Part shown: positions 20,506-28,905 of the stretch, piece by piece
Position numbering within the stretch: position 1 is the first letter of the stretch
Layout of the letters: the number at the start of each line of letters is the position of its first letter
Source: a virus
DNA: 32,933 bases
Virus record (IMG/VR): IMGVR_UViG_3300034063_000935
Span: 1-32,933 of that record
Reading direction: 5' to 3' (one strand)
Made by a program: the position numbers and the translations under genes
The notes under the pieces: generated by a model
The model's input: only the letters and a program-made list of their open reading frames with translations
What the model was told of the DNA's origin: nothing
Databases searched by the model: none

Positions 20506-23500
20506 AGTCCCCCCAGCGCCAGCCTGGCCTCAGGTCTGCGCAGGTCGTCAAACACCCGCTCAGCCACCCGCTGCAGGCCGCGTTCAAAGTCATCCACCGA
20601 GACCCAGCGGGAGCCGTCCGCCTGCTGCAGCACCGGGCCGGTGGTGATGTTGATCTGAGCTCGCCGGGTTGTGGTGGAGCCCGCGTCGCTGGCGGCGGTG
20701 GAGGGGATCACGTCCGCGCCGCGCTGCCCCGCCAGGAACCGGGAGCTGGCGGCCTGCATCTTGGATTCGGGAATGATGTACTCGCGCTCCCCGCCCTCGC
20801 CCACCATGGCCAGTGTGGGGCGGCTGACGATGCCGCCTTCGGCGAAGGCGGGAACAGTGATGGTGGGGATCAGCGGAATGTCAGAGCCGGGCAGTGCATT
20901 GAACGCCTTGATTAACCGGTTGATCAGCCCCGCCACGGTGTTGATCCGGCTGGCGACGTACTGCAGCATCCCGCGCACCGCGCTCTGGATGCTCTCGATC
21001 ATTCCAGTCCAGATCCCCTGCACGAAATCGGCCACGCTGCGCATGGCGCGGGGCATGAACTCGATCACGGTTTGCCATGCGCTGGCGATCGGTTCAGCGA
21101 CGTACTGCCTGAACCCCTGCCCCAGGCTGTTCCATGCGCCAACGATCGCGTTGCTTGCGCCAACCATCAGATCGCCGATCGAGTTCATCAGCGCCACCCA
21201 TGCGTTGCTCACGGGCCCAACCAGGTAGGTATTGAACGCCTGGGCCAGCGAGTTCCACGCCGAGTTGATCAGCTGCACCACCGACCGGATGGCCGCATCC
21301 AACCCCTGGGCCAGGGCGGTCCACGCCCGCTGAATCGGTGCCACGACGTAGGTACTGAAACTGTCCGTGATCGCGTCCCAGCTGGTGCGCAGCAGGCCCG
21401 CAGCAGCGCTGAGCAGACGGGGCAGCGCCTGCACCAAGGTGGCCCACCCGGCTTGAATCGGTTTCACCACCAGCTCGCCGAACGACTGGGTCAGCGGCTG
21501 GAACACGTTGGAGCGCAGCCAGTCAACCGCTGCCGACGCCGGCCGCCGAATTAGGATTTCCCACAGCGCCATCCATGGCCGGATCAGCAAGGTGTCAACC
21601 ACAGCCCAGGCGACCTTGAGGCCTACATCAAAGGCGGTGCGCACGAAGCCGAAGTAGGCAGTCACCGCACCCCTCAATCCATCCCAGACGCCAGCCCAGA
21701 ATTCACGGATGGGCTCACCCCACTGCCACAGCGCCTGTAGACCCTGGCCAATGGCGGGCCCCAGCCAGGCGAAGAATCCGGTTACCACCTCTTTCACTGC
21801 ATCCCATGCACCGACCCAGAACTCACGGATCGGCTCGCCCAGATCCCAGAGCACCTTGATGCCGTCAACCAAGGCACCTGCGAACCATGCGAAGAACGAA
21901 CGGATGGCGTCCCGCGCTGCGGTCCAAGCGCTGACCATGAACTGTGGGATCTGCAGTGCCCATGCGCCGATGGTCTTGGCGCCCTCCGCCAGCTTGCCGG
22001 CGAGCCAGCCGAGGAACTCCATGATCGGTTTGCGGAACGCGATTGCCATGGCCACCACGGCGGCGATGGCCAGCACGGTCCAGCCAACAGGGCCCAAGAA
22101 GGCCAGCAAGCCAGGAATGAACACGCTGCCGACCCAGCCGATGAATCCCAGCAGGGCGCCTTTCATTGCGGCTACCGCAACGATCACCACGGTCTGCAGG
22201 CCGGCCCAGCCCACCGCTAGGGATGAGATCGCGAGCATTGCCTTGAGGCTGCCCAGCAGAGTGATGAGCGACACGATCGCTGGCGCCAAGATCACCAGCC
22301 CGGCCAGCGCCGCAGTCAGGGTCACCACTACGGCAGTTAGCAGCGGGAACCGCCCGGCGAGATCCGCCACGACGGACAGCACTGGCGCCAAGGTGCCGAG
22401 CATCAGATTCAGAGCAGGCAGAAGGCCCTCGCCAATGGCGATCTGGAGCGCCTTGATGTTGTTCTGCAGCAGCTGGAAATTGTTGGCCGATGTGCCAGCC
22501 CTTGCCTCAAACTCGGCCAGCATCGATCCGGCGTATTGGCTCTTGTCGCCAACCAGTCCGATTGCCTGATCAAACAGCTGCATGTTGGTGATCAGGGGTG
22601 TTATCGCTCGCGCCTCATCACCGAACACCTCGCTGATTGTGGACACCCGCATTTCAGCGGGCATCTGCGAAATGCGCTGGAACACATCGCGGATCGTTCC
22701 GACTGCATCGGTCTGCATGTCTTTGGCCACTTGGTTCACATCCAGGCCCAGCGTCTTGAACGCTGCCGCCTGTTTCGCCGTGGCGGATTCGCCCTTGGTG
22801 AGCGCCTTGATTAGGTTGCGGAAGCTGGTGGCTGCCACTTCAGGTTCAGCACCGGCCGCGATCATTGCGGAGCCCAGTGCGGCGGTCTGCTCGGTGGTCA
22901 TCGCCACTTGCTTGCCCACCGCGCCAGCCCGCAGCATGAAGTTGCTCACCTCAGCGGCCGAGCTGGCCATGTTGTTGCTGAGGAAGTTCATGGCGTCGGC
23001 CAGGTCCACCACCTCCGGCTGGCTCAGCCCCAGGCTGGTGCGCAGTTTGGCCATTGCCGTGCCGGCCTCATCTGCCGTGATGTCAAAGGCCACTCCCATC
23101 TGTGCCGCCTGCCTGGTGAACTCCGCCAGCTCCTCACGGGGGATGCCTGACTGACCGGCTGCGGCCATGATCGCGGCCAACCCCTCGGCGCTCACCGGCA
23201 GCTCTTTGCTCAGGCCGATGATCTCCTGCTTCATTTCCTTCAGGCCCTCGGCTGACTCCAGGCCGGGCACCACCTTGCGCACGTCGGCCATGGCGCTCTC
23301 AAAATCAATCGCAGCCCGAACGCTGGTGCCCAGCGCAACGCCGATGCCTGCGGCGCCAGCTGCGGCGGCCTGCCAGGTGGCTGAGTTCACAACTGCGGCG
23401 AAGGATGTTTTGGCGCTGCTGGCCGCCTTCTCCGCCCCACCGATCGCCTTCTCCAGCTTGGTGATCTCTTCCAGTCCTACCGTCTTCGCCGCGATCCTCA

Positions 23501-23525
23501 GGACCGCTTCCATGTTCATCGCCAT
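20502..23525 (-). CDS. Phage tail tape measure protein (TP901-type)
   Basis: This 1007-residue protein has the TP901 core from about residue 60 to 340 (AIDFESAMADVRKVVPGLES, then SAEGLAAIMAAAGQSGI and FGDEARAITPLITNMQLFD). Hydrophobic helices lie at about 370-500. Next come long WP/IREFW-containing repeats (LGEPIREFWVGAWDAVKEVV, then WGEPIREFWAGVWDGLRGAV) and further similar helical units. Near the C terminus are AFAEGGIVSRPTLAMVGEGG and EREYIIPESKM, typical of tape measures. Tape measure length sets tail length; the protein's size fits a siphovirus tail. The downstream gene and the chaperone upstream overlap it by a few bases. Confidence 0.9.
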   Translation of the reverse strand: MAMNMEAVLRIAAKTVGLEEITKLEKAIGGAEKAASSAKTSFAAVVNSATWQAAAAGAAGIGVALGTSVRAAIDFESAMADVRKVVPGLESAEGLKEMKQEIIGLSKELPVSAEGLAAIMAAAGQSGIPREELAEFTRQAAQMGVAFDITADEAGTAMAKLRTSLGLSQPEVVDLADAMNFLSNNMASSAAEVSNFMLRAGAVGKQVAMTTEQTAALGSAMIAAGAEPEVAATSFRNLIKALTKGESATAKQAAAFKTLGLDVNQVAKDMQTDAVGTIRDVFQRISQMPAEMRVSTISEVFGDEARAITPLITNMQLFDQAIGLVGDKSQYAGSMLAEFEARAGTSANNFQLLQNNIKALQIAIGEGLLPALNLMLGTLAPVLSVVADLAGRFPLLTAVVVTLTAALAGLVILAPAIVSLITLLGSLKAMLAISSLAVGWAGLQTVVIVAVAAMKGALLGFIGWVGSVFIPGLLAFLGPVGWTVLAIAAVVAMAIAFRKPIMEFLGWLAGKLAEGAKTIGAWALQIPQFMVSAWTAARDAIRSFFAWFAGALVDGIKVLWDLGEPIREFWVGAWDAVKEVVTGFFAWLGPAIGQGLQALWQWGEPIREFWAGVWDGLRGAVTAYFGFVRTAFDVGLKVAWAVVDTLLIRPWMALWEILIRRPASAAVDWLRSNVFQPLTQSFGELVVKPIQAGWATLVQALPRLLSAAAGLLRTSWDAITDSFSTYVVAPIQRAWTALAQGLDAAIRSVVQLINSAWNSLAQAFNTYLVGPVSNAWVALMNSIGDLMVGASNAIVGAWNSLGQGFRQYVAEPIASAWQTVIEFMPRAMRSVADFVQGIWTGMIESIQSAVRGMLQYVASRINTVAGLINRLIKAFNALPGSDIPLIPTITVPAFAEGGIVSRPTLAMVGEGGEREYIIPESKMQAASSRFLAGQRGADVIPSTAASDAGSTTTRRAQINITTGPVLQQADGSRWVSVDDFERGLQRVAERVFDDLRRPEARLALGGL

Positions 23526-24261
23526 TACCGCTTCCCTCCCTTCTTCGGCTGCTTCGGCTCAGCCGCCTTGTTGATCAGTTCCTTGGCGCGGCTCTCCATG
23601 ATCTGCAGATCCTCCAGAGCCTGGCGCCGGTTACCCACAGCGTAAAGATCCATCATCTGTAGAACGACGCCATAGTCGAGGCCCACCACGCCGGAGCCGC
23701 CAACACGCCACTGGGTCTGGCACTGCAGGAACAGCATCACAGCGTCTTCATGCTCAGGCCACACCTCAAATGTCTTGGGCTGTAGGACACTCTCCGGCAG
23801 GCAACTGGCATCAGCTCCGTAGGCCTTCAGGTCTGCCAGCAGGTCATCATTGGCGCCGCCATCACCGTGCCACCAGTGATCGACAGCGCCCGTCAGTTTC
23901 CCTTCTTGGCCACCTCCATGGAGTTGAACCAGGCGCGGATGATCTGGCCTGCGATGGTGGGGATCTCCAGCAGCTGATCCAGTGCAGCCTCACTGAATGG
24001 CACATCCTTGCCGCTGTCGTCGGTGATGCCGGCCCAGCCGATCAGGATCTCCTTCGCGGCGGTCTTGTCGTCCAGTGATTCCTCATCGGCGCGGCCGAGC
24101 TCAAGGGCCCGAGCCAGCTTGATGATCTCGTTGATCCGGCTCTGCGGCAGCCGCTTGAACTCAGCATCGAAGGAATGTTTCTCCCGCCGGCCGCCATCGA
24201 CCGGGATGAGCAGGGGCACCGGCCAGGTGTAGCTGGCCGACTGCTTGAGAACGAATGCCAT
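23525..24261 (-). CDS. Tail assembly chaperone GT fusion by -1 frameshift
   Basis: The upstream chaperone (23893-24261) stops directly after GGGAAAC. The -1 frame is open from there to 23525, with no stop, and encodes LTGAVDHWWHGDGGANDDLL, a linker, then EVWPEHEDAVMLFLQCQTQW and a DUF1799-like tail. A fusion of about 245 residues (122 + 123) results. This equals the lambda gpG/gpGT arrangement, where the fusion binds the tape measure. The downstream half could also start at an internal codon at 23764, but frameshifting explains the missing ribosome binding site. Confidence 0.85.
23893..24261 (-). CDS. Tail assembly chaperone, G-type (zero frame)
   Basis: This 122-residue protein (MAFVLKQSASYTWPVPLLIP) has an N-terminal beta segment with HSFDAEFKRLPQSRINEIIK, then a helical domain (EILIGWAGITDDSGKDVPFS, LDQLLEIPTIAGQIIRAWFN). 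The sequence and position between tail tube and tape measure match gpG-like tail chaperones. It ends KKGN, the decoding of the slippery site. It escorts the tape measure before tail tube polymerisation. Confidence 0.8.
   Translation of the reverse strand: MAFVLKQSASYTWPVPLLIPVDGGRREKHSFDAEFKRLPQSRINEIIKLARALELGRADEESLDDKTAAKEILIGWAGITDDSGKDVPFSEAALDQLLEIPTIAGQIIRAWFNSMEVAKKGN
23896..23902 (-). other. Slippery heptamer GGGAAAC
   Basis: On the minus strand the zero-frame reads AAG GGA AAC TGA, so the heptamer follows the XXXYYYZ rule with the stop one codon later. Lambda uses GGGAAAG in the same place of its G/T pair. Confidence 0.85.
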
Positions 24262-24294
24262 GGGTTAGCTGTGAGTGGTGAACAGTGCCCTGGA

Positions 24295-25251
24295 TCAGGT
24301 GAGCACCAGGGTGAACTCGTCGTTGCCTGCGCTGGTGGGCACCGGCATGAATGGCAGGTTGAGCATCATCACGCCATCGGAATCGGCATAGCTGGGGCCG
24401 TCCAGATTGCAGGTGGGGGCGTTGAAGGTGACAATGTTCCCAGCGGTCTGGCCGTGCTGCCAGCCGATCGCGCCAAGGGTCTGCGCCGACACTGCGGCGA
24501 AGAAATCCTTTTGGCCGGAGCTGCTGCCAACAATCGGGGACTCGATCACCAGCTCACCGCTGGGGGCCCGATCGACGATCGGGATGCTCTGGCTGCAGCC
24601 GGCCAGCTGCCGGAATGGGGTCTCGTTGTTCAGCGCCAGGGAGAAACTCTCCATGCAGGCGCTGAAGCTGAACGCCGTCACTCCGGTGGTGTTGGTGGAG
24701 TTCACCACCACCGGAGCGGCCTGGTTGGCGAAGGTGGGCGCCGTCGCTGCTGCAGCGGTCACGGCGTTGTAGATCCCCATGAACTCAAAGCTGATTCGAG
24801 GGATCTCGCCCACCGCCAGGTTCAGGGTGGCGGTGCCGCGGCAGCCGGTGAGCAGGTGGCGGTTGCCGTCGGCGTTGAAGTCGAGCGACAGTCCGACGAT
24901 GCTGCTGCTGGCCGGAGCGTAGGTGACACTGGCCGGGCCGGGGCTGGCTCCTACCACCGTCTCGCCAAACCCGCAGGCCCTCAGGCAGCGGCCCCAGCGG
25001 GGTGCGGTACCGGCAGTGCCGGATCCGGCGATCTCAACGTCGAAGGTCACCGAGCCCATCCGCTGGCTGACCACCCTCTCGCGGTTGCCGAAGAACGGCA
25101 GCACCAGCTCGCGGTCGAGCAGGGACACGTCCAGCGGGGTGATATCGAGGTTGCTCACCAGCAGGGCATCGGTGCCGGCGAAGGTGGCGGCAGTGCCATA
25201 GGTGGATTCAACGGCCGCCATGAGCAGCCGCTTACGAGTCAGCAGGGTCAT
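24295..25251 (-). CDS. Major tail tube protein
   Basis: This 318-residue protein (MTLLTRKRLLMAAVESTYGT) has the N-terminal start with VESTYGTAATF common to tail tube proteins, and beta-rich repeats (VTFDVEIAGSGTAGTAPRWG, SIVGLSLDFNADGNRHLLTG, GTATLNLAVGEIPRISFEFM). Placement just before the G/GT chaperones is canonical. It forms the tube of the phage tail. The 3' end leaves a 33-base gap before the chaperone start. Confidence 0.8.
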   Translation of the reverse strand: MTLLTRKRLLMAAVESTYGTAATFAGTDALLVSNLDITPLDVSLLDRELVLPFFGNRERVVSQRMGSVTFDVEIAGSGTAGTAPRWGRCLRACGFGETVVGASPGPASVTYAPASSSIVGLSLDFNADGNRHLLTGCRGTATLNLAVGEIPRISFEFMGIYNAVTAAAATAPTFANQAAPVVVNSTNTTGVTAFSFSACMESFSLALNNETPFRQLAGCSQSIPIVDRAPSGELVIESPIVGSSSGQKDFFAAVSAQTLGAIGWQHGQTAGNIVTFNAPTCNLDGPSYADSDGVMMLNLPFMPVPTSAGNDEFTLVLT

Positions 25252-25396
25252 CGCTCAGGGCGTCGATGGGGGCAATGGGAGCGGGTGCCACGGGTGCCGG
25301 CGCTTCCTGGTCGATCCACTTGCCGGTATCCGGGCACAGCAGGTAGCTGCCGCCATCGGTGGGCCGGGGATCTGGCTCAGGTTTGGTTCGGGGCAT
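25232..25396 (-). CDS. Small Pro/acidic hypothetical protein, 54 aa
   Basis: The start at 25396 gives MPRTKPEPDPRPTDGGSYLL. The protein has a Pro-rich N terminus, CPDTGKWIDQEAPAP and a Pro/Ala C terminus. It overlaps the tail tube start by 20 bases. Small proteins with a YLLCPDTGKW type strand occur near tail genes; the role is unknown. A 7-base-pair hairpin lies just upstream. Confidence 0.5.
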   Translation of the reverse strand: MPRTKPEPDPRPTDGGSYLLCPDTGKWIDQEAPAPVAPAPIAPIDALSDDPADS

Positions 25397-25402
25397 ACCC
25401 AG

Positions 25403-25426
25403 GGCTGAGATTCCGCATCCTCAGCC
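25403..25426. repeat. Hairpin before the small gene upstream of the tail tube
   Basis: GGCTGAG (25403-25409) and CTCAGCC (25420-25426) form a perfect 7-base-pair stem with a 10-base loop, ending 7 bases before the ATG at 25396. There is no T-run. It could modulate translation or processing between head-tail and tail tube genes. Confidence 0.5.
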
Positions 25427-25438
25427 TATGGAGCTCGC

Positions 25439-25867
25439 CTAAGTGCCCAGGTCGGTGACGCTGGTGCGGTAGCGGACCTGGTAGGTGAGTACTTCCCACA
25501 CAGCGGCCAAGTCGGCCTCAGAGAATTGCGGATCGCGAGCCAGGGGCCAGATGTCCATCACCCGCCCGCCCAGGGTGCGGTCTGCCATCAGCAGGCTGTG
25601 AACGGACTTCACCACCGGATCGGCCACCTGGTCGGGGATTGCGCCCCGGGCGTAGACGGCCACCACCAGGGTGAGGGTGTGGTCGATCTTGCAGGTGCTG
25701 ACCGGCTCGGGAGACTTCGGCTCCGGGCCTGGCTGGATCACCACCGCTGGCGATTCGTTGCGGCTGAGGGGTTCCTGCCTGGAGCGGTACACCCTGCCCG
25801 TGGCGCCGCTGGTTGATGCCAGGGCGGTGGCGACAGCGGCCAAGATCTGCTCCCGTTTGGTGGTCAT
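25439..25867 (-). CDS. Tail terminator / minor tail protein U-like
   Basis: This 142-residue protein (MTTKREQILAAVATALASTS) starts with helices, then a strand (PAVVIQPGPEPKSPEPVSTC) and LTLVVAVYARGAIPDQVADP, a pattern of gpU-like tail terminator proteins. C-terminal SEADLAAVWEVLTYQVRYRT is also typical. The order head-tail joining, terminator, tail tube supports the call. It stops tail tube growth and connects tail to head. Confidence 0.65.
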   Translation of the reverse strand: MTTKREQILAAVATALASTSGATGRVYRSRQEPLSRNESPAVVIQPGPEPKSPEPVSTCKIDHTLTLVVAVYARGAIPDQVADPVVKSVHSLLMADRTLGGRVMDIWPLARDPQFSEADLAAVWEVLTYQVRYRTSVTDLGT

Positions 25868-26163
25868 GCTTTCTCCAGTGAGATCACGCAGAGCAGGCCA
25901 TCGGCCATCCGCATCGGCTCGTGGCGTACCCGGTAAGCCACGCCATTGACGGTGATACTGGCTCCGTAGCGCAGGTGGCCTAGCTCGCTGGTGCGGACGG
26001 TCAGAGCGTTCTCCACGCTCACCACCTGCTCATCGAGCACGAGCTCGGACTTCTCATCAAAGATTCCGGTTGTGCTTACGGCGCCGGCCACCACAGGCAC
26101 GCGGCCGAGTCGGCGGGAGGTTGCCTCCCACATCCGGGTATGTAGGCGGGTCCAGGAAGTCAT
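25864..26163 (-). CDS. Head-tail joining protein (gpFII-like)
   Basis: The 99-residue protein (MTSWTRLHTRMWEATSRRLG) has a basic helical N terminus, then beta strands (VVAGAVSTTGIFDEKSELVL, SITVNGVAYRVRHEPMRMAD) of the fold seen in small head-tail joining proteins. The stop overlaps the U-like gene by 4 bases. It would connect the head completion complex with the tail. Confidence 0.6.
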   Translation of the reverse strand: MTSWTRLHTRMWEATSRRLGRVPVVAGAVSTTGIFDEKSELVLDEQVVSVENALTVRTSELGHLRYGASITVNGVAYRVRHEPMRMADGLLCVISLEKA

Positions 26164-26172
26164 GGGAACAGG

Positions 26173-26310
26173 CTATGGCTGGATCCGGTCAACCAACAGC
26201 ACCAGCACCGGCAGGATCAGCAGCAGGAGCAGCGGCAGGGGGATCGTGGTGGATGTCGCCAGCCATGGGATGAGGATCCAACAGGCGACAATGAACAGGA
26301 TGGAAAACAT
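26173..26310 (-). CDS. Small two-helix membrane protein, 45 aa
   Basis: The sequence MFSILFIVACWILIPWLATS and PLPLLLLLILPVLVLLVDR gives two transmembrane segments with few charges. It starts in a TGATG overlap with the lyase-like gene. Tiny membrane proteins like this can be holins or superinfection-exclusion proteins, but nothing decides between them here. Confidence 0.5.
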   Translation of the reverse strand: MFSILFIVACWILIPWLATSTTIPLPLLLLLILPVLVLLVDRIQP

Positions 26311-28133
26311 CAGGAGAACACCGGCAGGCTGCCGCGCCAGTCCACCGACAGGCTGCCAGCGGGAGTCTTCACCTTGAGCACGCGGCCGGCAAGGCTGATG
26401 GGGCCCGACTGGATGACAGCAGCGGAACGGCCGGACTGGGCCTGGCCGTTCACCGCCAGACGCGGGAACGATTCGATGATCTGGCTGGCCGGGTTGAATG
26501 GCCCCCAGGTGGCGGTGATGGTTCGGCCGCGAACGTTCCTGTAGGTGACGGACGGCCCTGCCAGATTCACCGACAGCGGAGCAGCCAGCACAGCAGCGCG
26601 GAACGCAGCGAAGGAGGCGAACTCAGCCGTCGAGGCCACGTCCATCACCACGACGTTCTGAGCGCCGCTGCTGCGGAGCACGAGCATGTCGGGGAACTCG
26701 CCGGAGATCAGCTCCGACGGGCCCCAGGCGCGGATGGCGACGTAGGTGGAGCCCTCGCGCAGGAAGTGCCAGCCGCTTGCCGTGGCGTATTCGTCGAGGC
26801 CCTTGGGCCAGCGAATCCAGGCCTGCTGGATTATCGGGCCCCGGTAGGTCTCCCACGTGCTGTCTGCGCGGCCCTTGAACGGATCGGCTGGCGGGATATT
26901 GAACAGCGAGATCAGCGTGGATTCGTGCTGGGCGTTCTGCTGAAACGGTGAGCTGCGGCTGAGCCAGGCGTACTGGCTAGGGGCAGTGCGCCAATAGGGG
27001 TGAGTGCAGGTGATCTCGGCCAGCGGTTTGCTGGTCTTGAGCAGAATCTGATGGCCGATGCGTTCGCTCAGGCCACGGCCACGGGCTGGCACTGGGCTGT
27101 TGATGTTGGTGGTGTAGTTCCCTGAGCCGATGGCGTACTCCTGATGGCGGTAAACGGTGCGCTCGGTGTAGGCAGCATCACCACGGGCGAACTCTCCGAA
27201 CCCTGCGGCAGACCCGCGCAGGGTGAACGGCACGCCAGCACCAGCGGCCAGATCAGTCAGCACCGCAGGCGGGCGCCAGGCGGAGATGGCAGCGCACACG
27301 GCGAAGTGGCGGGCCTCCTCAAACGAGTTCAGCGACGGGAACCGCATCGGCGGGGTGTCGCTCACGGGCATCAGCTCAGCCCAATACAGCCAGTACAGCG
27401 CCTTGAGGTGGGTGTTGAGGATCGTGTTGCGCTGCGGGTCGATGTTCCGGTAGGGGCCAGGCCGGTTGAATGGCGCGATGGTGTTGCCGTGAAAGAAGTT
27501 AGCCGCCATGTCTGCGGCGTGATAGGTGAGCACGGCATCAGCGGCAGCCTTGAGCTCGGGATCGGTGGAGCAGTTGTAGAGCGCGTGCAGCGGGTAGAGA
27601 TGGACCGGCAGGTAGTTCGGGGAGAGGTGTTCGTTGTATGCCTTGTCGAAATAGCTGCTCAGCGTCACCAGCAGGCGTTGTTTCACGACAGCGCCAAACT
27701 CAGCGCTTGACATGCGCCGTTTGGTAATCGCGTCATACCAACCCGTTTCGCTGGGCCAGAGCTGGGCGAATAGCGAGGCGCCGACGTACTTGATCAGGAA
27801 ATGGTTTTCAGTGCCATGACTGAGCAGGCCGCTGATTGTTTTCAGCTTGGCCACCAGCGTGGCCCGTTGCTCCGGCGTGAAGCGGTCCCAGTGCTTGCAG
27901 AGGATCCAGCCCGCGCCAGCAGGCATGAACGACTCATTGAACCGATACTGCGTGCTGGTCAGCAGCGCCATGAATCGGGCAATCGGCGCGGGATCAGCAG
28001 GGTTCAGCGCGAGCCGGGCTAGAACATCAGCCCAGCCGAACTTCTGCGCAGTCGGGCCATTTGGTGGACTCGGCGCGAGGACGACGTTGCGATAGGTGCC
28101 GATCATCCATGCTGCGCGGGTTTCAACAGCCAT
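26310..28133 (-). CDS. Predicted glycan lyase-like protein (alpha/alpha-toroid plus beta domain)
   Basis: The 607-residue protein has an N-terminal helical half (to about 320) with GTENHFLIKY (107-116), NEHLSPNYLPVHLYPLHALY (167-186) and repeated helices (TDPELKAAADAVLTYHAADM). These resemble the Asn/His and Tyr of alpha/alpha-toroid polysaccharide lyases such as heparinase II/III-like enzymes. The C-terminal half is beta-rich (YRHQEYAIGSGNYTTNINSP near 333 and later strands). It may cut a host capsule or sheath polysaccharide. It lies in the fibre cassette between head and tail genes. The lyase call is by motif resemblance only. Confidence 0.55.
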   Translation of the reverse strand: MAVETRAAWMIGTYRNVVLAPSPPNGPTAQKFGWADVLARLALNPADPAPIARFMALLTSTQYRFNESFMPAGAGWILCKHWDRFTPEQRATLVAKLKTISGLLSHGTENHFLIKYVGASLFAQLWPSETGWYDAITKRRMSSAEFGAVVKQRLLVTLSSYFDKAYNEHLSPNYLPVHLYPLHALYNCSTDPELKAAADAVLTYHAADMAANFFHGNTIAPFNRPGPYRNIDPQRNTILNTHLKALYWLYWAELMPVSDTPPMRFPSLNSFEEARHFAVCAAISAWRPPAVLTDLAAGAGVPFTLRGSAAGFGEFARGDAAYTERTVYRHQEYAIGSGNYTTNINSPVPARGRGLSERIGHQILLKTSKPLAEITCTHPYWRTAPSQYAWLSRSSPFQQNAQHESTLISLFNIPPADPFKGRADSTWETYRGPIIQQAWIRWPKGLDEYATASGWHFLREGSTYVAIRAWGPSELISGEFPDMLVLRSSGAQNVVVMDVASTAEFASFAAFRAAVLAAPLSVNLAGPSVTYRNVRGRTITATWGPFNPASQIIESFPRLAVNGQAQSGRSAAVIQSGPISLAGRVLKVKTPAGSLSVDWRGSLPVFS

Positions 28134-28172
28134 GGCGTGATCGGCGGTGTTGTCTATAGTTTACCGGCGTTT

Positions 28173-28295
28173 TTACGGCTGGATGAACTCAGCCAGCACG
28201 GCATAGGCCGGTAGTAGTGCAATCGCTGCAACCCAGACTGGAGCTTGCAGCGCCGCAGCAAATCCCGACACCACTATCGGCGCGGTGACGATCAT
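28173..28295 (-). CDS. Small hydrophobic protein, 40 aa
   Basis: MIVTAPIVVSGFAAALQAPV followed by WVAAIALLPAYAVLAEFIQP is a short membrane protein of one or two helices. A TTG at 28307 would give a 4-base overlap with the upstream stop and add four residues. Between this gene and the lyase-like start (28134-28172) lies a 39-base AT-richer gap with TATAGA on the minus strand, a weak promoter candidate. Confidence 0.4.
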   Translation of the reverse strand: MIVTAPIVVSGFAAALQAPVWVAAIALLPAYAVLAEFIQP

Positions 28296-28303
28296 CAGCG
28301 AGG

Positions 28304-28573
28304 TCAAGACAGCTCTTCCCATGCCTCATCCTCAGGAGTGCGGGGATCGTCCGCTATGAACCGGCCTTTGCGGTCCTTGGCTCGGCGCACTATCACGGCA
28401 TCCTGCGCGGGCTCGGGCTTCCTGCCAAGCGCTGCTGGCTTGCCGGGGCGATCCTCGACCACCTCGGGGATGATCGGGCGACCTGCGTGGCCGGGGCGCT
28501 TGCCGAGGCGCTCGGCGGCCTGCTGGCGGAGGGCGGGGAATTTTTGGGCTGCGCGGAGATATGGATTGGTCAT
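28304..28573 (-). CDS. Basic hypothetical protein, 89 aa
   Basis: The protein MTNPYLRAAQKFPALRQQAA is strongly basic and Pro-rich in the middle (PGHAGRPIIPEVVEDRPGKP), with an acidic C terminus (TPEDEAWEELS). There is no membrane segment. It lies between the small fibre-associated gene and the small hydrophobic gene, with a 4-base overlap upstream. The function is unknown. Confidence 0.5.
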   Translation of the reverse strand: MTNPYLRAAQKFPALRQQAAERLGKRPGHAGRPIIPEVVEDRPGKPAALGRKPEPAQDAVIVRRAKDRKGRFIADDPRTPEDEAWEELS

Positions 28574-28905
28574 TGATTCATGGCCTCCAGGGTTGCGGAA
28601 TCAGGAGCCTGGGCGGCACCGCCGAGGAAGATTCGGGCGGGGGAGTTCACCACCACCAGATACTGGTCCCATGCCTCAGGGGCTAGGCCGATGGTGTTGA
28701 CGTGCCAGCCGGAGAGCGCGGTGGGCGGGGTGATCACTTCACCTTCGGTGGTGTAGGTGCCGCCTTCGTGGATGGTGCCAACCTCATCGAGGGCATGGGT
28801 GTGACTGCTGGTGATCAGGTTGCCGTCAGCATCAATCAGGCCCTGCGCTGCAGCTAGGGTGCGGAACTGTTGGCGGGTGGGGAAGCGGAAACAGTAGAAG
28901 CTCAT
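28570..28905 (-). CDS. Small fibre-associated phage protein, 111 aa
   Basis: The protein MSFYCFRFPTRQQFRTLAAA includes LITSSHTHALDEVGTIHEGG and PTALSGWHVNTIGLAPEAWD, a pattern frequent in small proteins encoded next to phage fibre genes. It overlaps the fibre gene (28902) by 4 bases, suggesting a chaperone or fibre accessory role. No specific domain is recognised. Confidence 0.55.
   Translation of the reverse strand: MSFYCFRFPTRQQFRTLAAAQGLIDADGNLITSSHTHALDEVGTIHEGGTYTTEGEVITPPTALSGWHVNTIGLAPEAWDQYLVVVNSPARIFLGGAAQAPDSATLEAMNQ

Noticed and set aside
24175-25458. A 427-codon plus-strand open frame opposite the tail tube gene.
   Set aside because: The antisense protein is His/Gly/Arg-rich without structure, and the minus strand carries the expected tail tube gene.
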